Made by a program: the position numbers and the translations under genes. A stretch of DNA of 64,000 nt from Actinopolyspora xinjiangensis (GTDB taxonomy: Bacteria > Actinomycetota > Actinomycetes > Mycobacteriales > Pseudonocardiaceae), in the NCBI RefSeq assembly GCF_900104475.1, contig NZ_FNJR01000004.1, positions 1-64,000 of the forward strand, given 5' to 3'. The notes beneath the pieces were generated by a model, which was given only the letters and a program-made list of their open reading frames with translations, ran no database searches and was not told where the DNA came from. This document shows, piece by piece, positions 1-6,841 of this stretch. Every line of letters begins with the position of its first letter. The first letter of the stretch is position 1.

Positions 1-1
1 C

Positions 2-370
2 AGGGCGTTGCGCTCGGCGTTCGCCTACGCTCACGCCTTGATGGTGGCGGGCGCGATCGTCGTGGCCGTCTCCATCGAGCTGCGCATCAGCCACGCCGAC
101 ACCGACCCCTCGGTGGTGCTGACCACCGTGGGTGGACCGCTGATCTACCTGGCCGGCAACATCCTGTTCCTGCGCTCGCGCACCGGCGCGGTGGCCCGCG
201 CCCGCTACGTGGCCGCCACGGCGCTGGTCGTCGTCGGCGCCCTCGGCCTGGTGCTCGGCCACGCGGTTCCCTCCCTGGCCATCGGAGTGGCCACCGTCGC
301 GGTCATGACCACACTGGCCGTGATCACCCAACTCACCCCACAACAAACATCCCCCACCACGGCGGGGTGA
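2..370 (+). CDS. LtrA-family membrane protein, C-terminal part only
   Basis: This is the 3-prime end of a gene that begins outside the window; about 122 residues remain. The reading frame is open from base 2 and ends at TGA 368-370. The fragment holds four hydrophobic segments and a pattern typical of the end of low-temperature-requirement A (LtrA) proteins: an FAYAHALMVAGAIV helix, a short loop carrying acidic residues, then a GGPLIYLAGNILF helix followed by an arginine-rich turn. LtrA proteins are integral membrane proteins of poorly known function. No catalytic residues can be named from this fragment. The gene is followed by a strong hairpin, so it looks like the last gene of its unit. 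Family assignment is from recall of the motif pattern. Confidence 0.75.
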   Translation, partial: RALRSAFAYAHALMVAGAIVVAVSIELRISHADTDPSVVLTTVGGPLIYLAGNILFLRSRTGAVARARYVAATALVVVGALGLVLGHAVPSLAIGVATVAVMTTLAVITQLTPQQTSPTTAG

Positions 371-411
371 ACCGCGCCTTCCGGTACAGCGGACAGCGCT
401 CCCCGCCCACC

Positions 412-458
412 GGACGATCTCGCCGAACACTCCGCTTCCTCGTTCGGCGAGATCGTCC
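412..458. terminator. 17-bp perfect inverted repeat after the LtrA gene
   Basis: GGACGATCTCGCCGAAC at 412-428 is repeated exactly in inverted orientation at 442-458, with a 13-base loop. It starts 42 bases after the LtrA stop codon. No T-run follows, which is usual for high-GC actinomycete terminators. It probably ends LtrA transcription and insulates the sugar-uptake operon. Confidence 0.7.
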
Positions 459-492
459 ATTGACGTGATGCCGATCACTGTCTACCGTACTG

Positions 493-506
493 TCGAAGCG
501 CTTCGA
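493..506. promoter_or_regulatory. Palindromic operator TCGAAGCGCTTCGA, copy 1
   Basis: A perfect 14-base palindrome with a central GCGC, the form of LacI-family operators that control sugar operons in actinomycetes. A second copy with one mismatch lies at 921-934, close to the start of the sugar-binding protein. No LacI regulator gene lies in the window, so the binding protein would be encoded elsewhere. Confidence 0.5.
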
Positions 507-898
507 AGAATGGAAGCTCGTTCGGTACGGATGAGAACAGCGCATGCCAACGACCGCCGACGCCGCCCGACGCAGCCGGATCCCGACCCACACTCCGCCC
601 CCTGTGATCGGCGACGAGCGGTCCACCTCGGAGAGCGCGGGCGAGCACCCCGATCTCACCCCTCGCGAACCGGGGCACCGACCACCCGGTACGGCGGGAA
701 CGCCCCACCGACCTGTCGGTGGCGTTACCACCGTCGAGCTTCCGCTGTGCAGCGACGCGAACGTGCCCGCGGCCTCCGGGTCCGCCGGATCCGTCGGGGG
801 CGGTGCGCTCCGGCGCGCCCGCTGCGACGCACGGGCCGGGGGCGCTCCACCCCCGGAGCACGCCAGGCACGTCACGGGACCGGAAGAAGGTGGCAGCG

Positions 899-2242
899 GT
901 GCGATTACTTCTCCGCATCGTCGAATCGCTTCGACAACCTCGTTCCAGACTACGCCGAATCCACCACACGTCGGAACACCGACGAGCGGAAGGCCCCACG
1001 AAGCTCCGCCGCCGGAACCGACCGCGCTCCCGTGCGACGGCACGGACCGTCACGGCCGGAATGGCTCTGACCCTGGTCACGAGCGGATGCGCCGGCGGGG
1101 TGAGTTCCCGCCCACCGGACGTGGTCGTCGAACTCGACCACTACACCAGCGCCGAGGCCAGTAGGCAGTTCCGCTCCGTGCTCGACCGGTGCGCCGAACG
1201 GTTCGGACTGCGGATCCGCAGGCAGAACGTTCCGGTGGACCAGCTGATGCCCAAAGTCCTCCGGGACGCCACCGCTCACTCACTTCCGGACCTGCTGTTC
1301 GTCGACAACCCGGACCTCAAGACGGTGGCCGAGACCGGGGCGCTCACCGAGCTCGGTCAGTACGGCCTCAGCGGGGAGGGCTACTTCCCCGGCATCGTCG
1401 AGGCCGGTAAGTACCGGGGAGAACTGTACGGGCTGGCCCCCGGGGTGAACGGACTCGCCCTGTTCTACAACCGCACCGTGTTCGAGCGGGCGGGACTCGA
1501 ACCGCCGGAGACCTGGCGGGAGCTGCGCGCGACGGCCGAAGCGCTCACCAACGGCTCCACCCACGGGATCGCGTTCTCGGCCATCGCCTCCGAGGAGGGC
1601 GCATGGCAGTTCGAACCCTTCCTGTGGAGCAACGGCGGCGAGCTGGACGAACTGGACTCGCGGAAGTCGGTCGAGGCACTGCGGTTCTGGTCCGGCCTGG
1701 TCGAGGACGGCCTGGCGTCCAGATCGGTGGTCAACTGGAACCAGAACGACGTCATCGACCGCTTCACCAGCGGACACGCCACCATGATGATCAACGGGTC
1801 GTGGGCGCTGTCCTCGCTGGATGAGTCGGGGACCGACTACGGGATCGTCCCGCTTCCGACGCCGAGCACCGGCACCCCACCGGTGGTGCCGCTGGGCGGG
1901 GAGATCGGCGCGATCCCGGAGACCACTCCGGAGCGACAGCGCGACGCGGCACGCGTGCTGGGCTGCTTGCTCGAACGGGACAACATGCTGGACTGGACGA
2001 CCGACCACGCCTACGTGCCCGCCCGCACGAATGTGGCCGAGCAGTACGCCCGCGAGCGTCCCGTCATGGAACCGTTCGTCGAGGAAGTGGCGACAGGCCG
2101 AGCCCGCACCGCCGAACTGGGCCCGCGCTACCGCGAGGTCTCGCAGGCGTTGGCCGACGCGATCCAGGCGACGATCGCGGGGTCGACCAGCCCCCGACAG
2201 GCACTGCGGCGAGCCGCGCGTGTCGCGGAGACCGCGGACTGA
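899..2242 (+). CDS. ABC transporter sugar-binding lipoprotein
   Basis: Extracellular solute-binding protein of the carbohydrate (family 1) type, the capture subunit of the importer whose two permeases follow. The lipobox is LVTSGCAGG, so the mature protein should be a lipoprotein starting at that cysteine. Binding-protein features include a PDLLFVDNPDLK segment, an APGVNGLALFYNRTVFE segment and a MMINGSWAL segment. The start is uncertain. GTG at 899 has a GGAAGAAGG site nine bases ahead, but gives about 60 residues before the cysteine, too long for a signal peptide. ATG at 1061 leaves only nine residues before it. An ACG at 998 after GGAAGG (988-993) would give a textbook signal beginning with lysine and several arginines. 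Linkage to xylan genes suggests xylo-oligosaccharides as the ligand; this is inference. Confidence 0.85.
   Translation: MRLLLRIVESLRQPRSRLRRIHHTSEHRRAEGPTKLRRRNRPRSRATARTVTAGMALTLVTSGCAGGVSSRPPDVVVELDHYTSAEASRQFRSVLDRCAERFGLRIRRQNVPVDQLMPKVLRDATAHSLPDLLFVDNPDLKTVAETGALTELGQYGLSGEGYFPGIVEAGKYRGELYGLAPGVNGLALFYNRTVFERAGLEPPETWRELRATAEALTNGSTHGIAFSAIASEEGAWQFEPFLWSNGGELDELDSRKSVEALRFWSGLVEDGLASRSVVNWNQNDVIDRFTSGHATMMINGSWALSSLDESGTDYGIVPLPTPSTGTPPVVPLGGEIGAIPETTPERQRDAARVLGCLLERDNMLDWTTDHAYVPARTNVAEQYARERPVMEPFVEEVATGRARTAELGPRYREVSQALADAIQATIAGSTSPRQALRRAARVAETAD
921..934. promoter_or_regulatory. Operator-like sequence TCGAATCGCTTCGA, copy 2
   Basis: This differs from the palindrome at 493-506 by one base. 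It falls inside the longest conventional reading of the sugar-binding-protein gene. An operator there would fit better if translation really starts downstream, near base 998 (see the next gene). Confidence 0.4.
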
Positions 2243-2270
2243 CATCGACACTGTCGAGTGGGTGGTTGCC

Positions 2271-3233
2271 ATGACGACGAAACCGGAACCGGTGAACGGC
2301 ACCGCACCGGTACGACGCGTTCGGAGCGGTACGAGTGGTGGTCGGCAACGTCTGGTCCAGTGGACCTTCGTCCTGCCGATGGTGGTCTTCCTGCTGCTGT
2401 TCTTCTGCTACCCGGTGCTGCGGAACCTGACGATGAGTTTCCAGGAGTGGACCGTGGCCTCGTTCTACGAGGGCGGTTCTCCCTTCGTGGGGCTGGACAA
2501 CTACGTCGAGCTGGTCACCGATCCGATCTTCGGCACCGCCGTGCTCAACACCGTCCTGTTCACGGTGGGATCGCTGGCGCCGCAGTTCGCGATCGGGCTG
2601 GGGCTGGCGGTGTTCTTCCAGCGGCGCTTTCCACTCAGTGGAGCGCTGCGCGGACTGCTGCTGCTGCCTTGGTTGTTGCCGCTGGTGGTTTCCGGCGCGG
2701 TGTTCCGCTGGATCTACGACGAGGGGTTCGGGGCGCTCAACCAGTTGCTGCTGGGGCTGCACCTGATCTCGGACCCGGTCCCGTGGTTGTCGAGCACGCG
2801 GTACGCGCTGCTCTCGGCGATCATAGCCAACGTCTGGGTGGGCGTTCCCTTCAACCTGGTCATCCTCCACAGCGGACTGCAGGCCGTGCCGGGGTCACTC
2901 TACGAGGCGGCCGCCCTGGACGGCGCCGGCCCGTGGCAGCGCTTCCGGCACATCACCCTGCCGCTGCTGCGCCCCGTGATCGCCATCGTGCTGATGCTGG
3001 GGCTGATCTACACGCTCAAGGTGTTCGACGTGATCATGATTCTCACCGGCGGTGGCCCCGCCAACGCCAGCGAGACGCTGACCACCTGGTCGTTCGCGCT
3101 CTCGTTCGAGGAGTTCGACTTCGGGCAGGGGGCTGCGGTGGGCAACATCCTCATCGTGATCGCGCTCGTGTTCGCGCTGTTCTACCTGCGGTCCATCCGG
3201 GACACCTTCCGCTCACGAGGAGGACGGGGATGA
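2271..3233 (+). CDS. ABC sugar importer, permease 1 (MalF/UgpA type)
   Basis: Integral membrane subunit of a carbohydrate importer, 320 residues with six predicted membrane helices after a basic N-terminus. The EAA-loop that contacts the ATPase is visible as EAAALDGAGPWQRF, followed by the usual TLPLL helix. ATG at 2271 lies 28 bases after the stop of the binding-protein gene and fits the hydrophobic N-terminus; the longer upstream frame is a shadow. The stop overlaps the start of the next permease in an ATGA motif, which indicates translational coupling. No ATP-binding gene lies in the operon. Many actinomycete sugar importers share one MsiK-type ATPase encoded elsewhere, and that probably applies here. 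Confidence 0.92.
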   Translation: MTTKPEPVNGTAPVRRVRSGTSGGRQRLVQWTFVLPMVVFLLLFFCYPVLRNLTMSFQEWTVASFYEGGSPFVGLDNYVELVTDPIFGTAVLNTVLFTVGSLAPQFAIGLGLAVFFQRRFPLSGALRGLLLLPWLLPLVVSGAVFRWIYDEGFGALNQLLLGLHLISDPVPWLSSTRYALLSAIIANVWVGVPFNLVILHSGLQAVPGSLYEAAALDGAGPWQRFRHITLPLLRPVIAIVLMLGLIYTLKVFDVIMILTGGGPANASETLTTWSFALSFEEFDFGQGAAVGNILIVIALVFALFYLRSIRDTFRSRGGRG

Positions 3234-4048
3234 GTACCACCCAACGTGTGATCAACACGCTCGTCGGGATCGTCCTGGTGCTCGTCTTCCTCGCACCGGT
3301 CTACTGGATGATCAATGTGTCGTTGCAGAGCAGTGAGGCGCTGCTGCGGACGCCCCCGGTGTGGTTCCCCTTCGACCCCACTTGGAGCGGCTACGCCGAG
3401 GCCCTGCGCACACAGGGTTCGCACCTGCTCACCAGCCTGGTGATCGCGCTGGGCACGGTGTTGTTCACCCTGCTGGTGAGCGCGCCGGCCGCTTACGCCC
3501 TCGCCAGGTTCCGGCTGCGCGGCACGCTGGCCCTGGTGCTGGTCGTGCTGCTGGTGCAGATGGTGCCCGGCATCGTGATGGCCAACTCCCTCTACCCGGT
3601 GTTCAGCCAGCTCGGACTGCTGGACAGCTATGCCGGCATGATACTGGCCGACTCGACGCTGACCGTCCCGTTCGCGGTTCTGATCCTGCGCACCTTCATG
3701 AGCGGGGTGCCCGGCGAGCTGATCGAGGCGGCCCGGGTGGACGGCTGTGGCCAGTGGCGCGCCTTCGGATCGGTGGTGCTGCCGGTGTGCCGCAACGCGC
3801 TGATCACGGCCGGACTGTTCAGCTTCCTGTTCGCCTGGGCCGACTTCCTGTTCGCGGTCAGCTTCACCACGGGCAACACCATCCAGCCGATCACCGTCGG
3901 CATCTACCGCTTCGTCGGCAACCAGACCACCAACTGGAACGGCGTCATGGCCACCGCCGTGCTCGCGTCGATCCCGGCCGCTTTCCTGCTGCTCACCGCG
4001 CAACGGTACGTGGCGGCGGGCATCACCGGGGGCGGTGTGAAGGAATGA
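3230..4048 (+). CDS. ABC sugar importer, permease 2 (MalG/UgpE type)
   Basis: Second membrane subunit of the importer, 272 residues with six predicted helices. The EAA-loop reads EAARVDGCGQWRAF, the form seen in MalG-like permeases. The start ATG overlaps the previous stop (ATGA at 3230-3233). The C-terminus is short and ends GGGVKE, as is common in this family, where the C-terminal tail sits against the ATPase. The pair with the preceding permease should form the heterodimeric channel. The next gene, a GH31 glycosidase, starts 138 bases downstream and is probably co-transcribed. Confidence 0.92.
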   Translation: MSTTQRVINTLVGIVLVLVFLAPVYWMINVSLQSSEALLRTPPVWFPFDPTWSGYAEALRTQGSHLLTSLVIALGTVLFTLLVSAPAAYALARFRLRGTLALVLVVLLVQMVPGIVMANSLYPVFSQLGLLDSYAGMILADSTLTVPFAVLILRTFMSGVPGELIEAARVDGCGQWRAFGSVVLPVCRNALITAGLFSFLFAWADFLFAVSFTTGNTIQPITVGIYRFVGNQTTNWNGVMATAVLASIPAAFLLLTAQRYVAAGITGGGVKE

Positions 4049-4186
4049 GGCCACGGCGGTCACCGGTCACGAGGGAGCCGCACCGCCCGGTGACCCGTTC
4101 CCGACACCGGTTTCGGGACGACGTGCGCTCTTCCCGCGACGTGGGCCGGACGGCCCCGACCATCCACCGCGACAGGAGGAAGGATC

Positions 4187-6169
4187 ATGCGAGGTGCCCG
4201 CGAGGACGACGGTGCCCTGGAATGGACGAGCGGCCAGGAGATCGTGCGGATCGAACCGTGGGGCGCGGACAGTCTGCGGATACGCGCCGGGTTCGCTCCC
4301 CTGCTCGACGACCTGCCGAGCGCGCTCGGGGAGCGGCCCGACTCGGGCGGGTCCCCGGTGATCGACATCGGGGACCATCTCGCCCGGATCACGCACGGTG
4401 CGCTGTGCGCCGAGGTCGATCCGGAGGGGATGCTGCGTTTCGTCGACGCCGACGGTGCGGAGCTGCTGGCCGAGCGGCCCGCGCACTTCTGGTGGCCCGG
4501 ACCGAGGCTGTACGGCTCCGGGACGGGTCACAGCCGGCGCATGGAGCAGTGCTTCCGGGCCTACGAGGGGGAACGGATCTACGGGCTCGGGCAGCACACG
4601 CACGGGCTGCTCGACCAGAAGGGAACCGTACTGGACCTGGTCCAGCGAAACGCCGAGGTCTCCATCCCCTTCCTGTTGTCGAGCAGGGGGTACGGCTTCC
4701 TGTGGAACAACCCGGCGGTGGGCCGGGTCGAGTTCGCCCACAACGGGACCCGGTGGGTCGCCGACAGCACCAGGCAGCTCGACTACTGGGTCACCACGGG
4801 CGGAACACCGGCCGAACTGCTGGGGCACTACGCCGAGGCCACCGGGCACCCGCCGATGCTCCCCGAATGGGCGGCGGGGTTCTGGCAGAGCAAGCTGCGG
4901 TACCGCTCCCAGGAGGAACTGCTGGAAGTGGTCCGGGAGTACCGGCGCCGCGAGCTGCCGTTGTCGGTGATCGTCTCCGACTTCTTCCACTGGACCCATC
5001 TCGGTGACTGGAGGTTCGACCCCGTCGAGTACCCGGACCCGGCCGCGATGATGCGTGAGCTGGACGCGGCCGGAGTTCGGCTGATGGTCTCGATCTGGCC
5101 CTCGGTCAACCCGCTCAGCGAGAACTTCGAACGGATGAGCCGGGAGGGGATGCTGGTCGGGACCGAGGCCGGTGTGCCGTACCACGCGCCGTGGCGAGAC
5201 AAGGGCTTCGACGTCGCCATGCCCGTGGCCTTCTACGACCCCACGAACCCCCGGGCTCGCCGGTTCGTCTGGGACAGGGCCAGGGAGAACTACTACGACC
5301 TGGGGGTCCGGGTGTGGTGGTTGGACGCTTGCGAGCCGGAGGTCCTGCCCGGAACCCCGGAGAACCTGCGGTTCGAGGAAGGACCCGGCCAGGAGGTCTT
5401 CAACCTGTACCCGCTGCGCCACGCGCAGGGCTTCCACGACGGTATGCGGGCCGAGGGCGAGACCGAGGTCGTGTCGCTGTGCCGCTCCGCGTGGGCGGGG
5501 AGCCAGCGCTACGGCGCGGCCCTGTGGTCCGGCGACATCGACGCAACGTTCGAGTCGCTGCGGGCGCAGGTGCGCGCCGGGCTGAACGTCGCGCTGTCCG
5601 GGATTCCCTGGTGGACCACGGACATCGGCGGGTTCCACGGCGGGGATCCCGATTCGGAGTACTTCCGGGAGCTGGTGGTGCGCTGGTTCCAGTACGGGGT
5701 CTTCTGCCCGTTGTTCCGGCTGCACGGCAATCGCGATCCCCGCATGCCGCTGGGGCCCGAGATGACCGGTGGCCCCAACGAGGTGTGGTCGTTCGGGCAG
5801 CGGGCCTACGAACTGATCCGGGAGATGCTGTTCCTGCGGGAACGGCTCCGGCCCTACCTCATGGAACAGATGCGCGTGGCCCACGAACGCGGTCTGCCTC
5901 CGATGCGGCCGCTGTTCGTCGACCATCCCGACGACGAACGCGCGTGGGAGGTGGACGACGAGTTCCTGTTGGGGCCGGACGTGCTCGTCGCCCCGGTGAC
6001 CGAGTACGGCGCCCGGGAGCGCTCGGTTCACCTCCCTGGCGACAGCCGGTGGACCGGTGCCTGGGACGGGCGAATGTTCGAGGGCGGGACCACGACCACG
6101 GTTCCGGCACCGCTGGAGAGCGTCCCGGTGTTCCTCCGGGAGGGCACGACAGTGGACCTGGGCCGATGA
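4187..6169 (+). CDS. GH31 glycoside hydrolase, probable alpha-xylosidase
   Basis: 660 residues, the size of single-domain-set GH31 enzymes with an N-terminal galactose-mutarotase-like region and a central TIM barrel. The nucleophile is expected to be Asp380 in WWLDACEPE and the acid/base Asp450 in WSGDIDATF; both signatures are intact. There is no signal peptide, so the enzyme should act in the cytoplasm on imported oligosaccharides. The start ATG has a strong AGGAGGA site six bases ahead. Its position behind the importer and near xylan genes favours alpha-xylosidase (for example on isoprimeverose from xyloglucan), but alpha-glucosidase activity cannot be excluded from sequence. The family call is firm, the substrate is inferred. 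Confidence 0.9.
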   Translation: MRGAREDDGALEWTSGQEIVRIEPWGADSLRIRAGFAPLLDDLPSALGERPDSGGSPVIDIGDHLARITHGALCAEVDPEGMLRFVDADGAELLAERPAHFWWPGPRLYGSGTGHSRRMEQCFRAYEGERIYGLGQHTHGLLDQKGTVLDLVQRNAEVSIPFLLSSRGYGFLWNNPAVGRVEFAHNGTRWVADSTRQLDYWVTTGGTPAELLGHYAEATGHPPMLPEWAAGFWQSKLRYRSQEELLEVVREYRRRELPLSVIVSDFFHWTHLGDWRFDPVEYPDPAAMMRELDAAGVRLMVSIWPSVNPLSENFERMSREGMLVGTEAGVPYHAPWRDKGFDVAMPVAFYDPTNPRARRFVWDRARENYYDLGVRVWWLDACEPEVLPGTPENLRFEEGPGQEVFNLYPLRHAQGFHDGMRAEGETEVVSLCRSAWAGSQRYGAALWSGDIDATFESLRAQVRAGLNVALSGIPWWTTDIGGFHGGDPDSEYFRELVVRWFQYGVFCPLFRLHGNRDPRMPLGPEMTGGPNEVWSFGQRAYELIREMLFLRERLRPYLMEQMRVAHERGLPPMRPLFVDHPDDERAWEVDDEFLLGPDVLVAPVTEYGARERSVHLPGDSRWTGAWDGRMFEGGTTTTVPAPLESVPVFLREGTTVDLGR

Positions 6170-6210
6170 CCCCCGTCGTGGGAGTCGCTCGTCCGGCGGG
6201 GTGAGGTACG

Positions 6211-6245
6211 CGTGGTTCCGCGCCGTGCCACGGTGCGGAACCACG
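6211..6245. terminator. Hairpin after the GH31 gene
   Basis: CGTGGTTCCGC at 6211-6221 and its exact inverse at 6235-6245, separated by 13 bases, 41 bases after the GH31 stop. A probable terminator for the importer-GH31 operon; there is no T-run. Confidence 0.6.
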
Positions 6246-6294
6246 TGGACGGTAGCTCCCGGCCCCGCGCTGTGGTGACCTCGCCCTACCGGCG

Positions 6295-6319
6295 TCGGAG
6301 CGTCACGGTGACGCTCCGA
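6295..6319. repeat. Perfect 12-bp-arm palindrome TCGGAGCGTCAC/GTGACGCTCCGA
   Basis: Two 12-base arms around one central base (6307). The one-base centre makes it look more like a protein-binding site than a simple terminator, though as RNA it would fold into a strong hairpin. It lies in an otherwise empty stretch between the GH31 terminator and a decayed regulator gene. Confidence 0.45.
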
Positions 6320-6579
6320 AACCGGTTCGGGTGGCGCCGAATCCCGTGGGCACCACCGGAACGCGCTCGGTACCGACGGGGCGGTCACCCCCGCACGGCG
6401 TCCGGACGCAGCCACTCGCGTACCGCGATGAGCAGGTTGCTGATTCCCCTGGGAAGCGCCGCCTCCGGGGCGGGGGAGTCGTTCGGTGAGTGGTTCGAGA
6501 CCGTGCCGGGTGGCAATTCACCCGTCGCCAGCGGTTCGAGGTCCCGCTCGGAGAAGCGGGCCGGGGCGGCACCGCCGAA

Positions 6580-6841
6580 GTGCCGAAGGGACTGAGCCGA
6601 CTTCGGCGCTTCGACTTCTCGCTACTGCTCGCCCTCAACGCCGACGCCCGCCGCGGTTACGCCGAGCTGGCGCGCGAGACCGGGCTCGGCGAGACCGCGG
6701 TGTGAAGACGGCTGAGTCGGATGCTCCGGCACCGGGAGCTGTGCTTGCGGTGCGACCTCGCCCACGATCCGGCCGGTTGACCCGTCATCGTCACTTACCG
6801 GTTGAACGTTCCCGCCGGTGAGTTGGAGAACCTCGCCGGGA
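6580..6841 (+). pseudogene. Remnant of an Lrp/AsnC-family regulator
   Basis: Read in one frame from GTG 6580, the sequence gives the start of an Lrp/AsnC helix-turn-helix region (FDFSLLLALNADAR, then YAELARETGLGETAV), an in-frame TGA at 6703-6705, a further stretch RRLSRMLRHRELCLRCDLA, a second TGA at 6778-6780, and then PVIVTYRLNVPAGELENLAG. The frame is kept throughout, so the damage is two point changes; the first stop falls where such proteins have arginine and the second where they have tryptophan. The relic runs into the end of the convergent GH115 gene and lacks the C-terminal half. It cannot make a working protein. Homology is from recall of the pattern. Confidence 0.7.

Larger units (their letters stand above)
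371..898. other. Non-coding leader between LtrA and the ABC importer
   Basis: This 528-base stretch has several overlapping open frames on both strands, but none shows a recognisable domain or a convincing ribosome binding site. It carries the terminator hairpin at 412-458 and the palindrome at 493-506. I read it as the upstream region of the sugar transporter operon. The codon composition of the open frames is that of random high-GC sequence. Confidence 0.6.
6170..6579. other. Gene-free stretch after GH31
   Basis: About 410 bases. It contains the terminator-like hairpin at 6211-6245 and the palindrome at 6295-6319. The small open frames here show no domain, no coding-like start and no clear ribosome site. 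The last part leads into the relic of a regulator gene. Confidence 0.5.

Noticed and set aside
719-898. Longer start for the sugar-binding protein at 719
   Set aside because: The extra 60 residues are low-complexity Pro/Arg/Ser sequence and would cover the region between the two operator-like palindromes.
4067-6415. 782-codon open frame on the minus strand opposite GH31
   Set aside because: It lies entirely over a clear GH31 gene and is rich in Arg, Pro, His and Gly, the usual antisense shadow of high third-position GC. No domain or ribosome site.
6703-6780. Selenocysteine or stop read-through in the Lrp/AsnC relic
   Set aside because: Two TGA codons at places normally Arg and Trp, no selenocysteine insertion element, and the C-terminal half missing. 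Decay explains it more simply.
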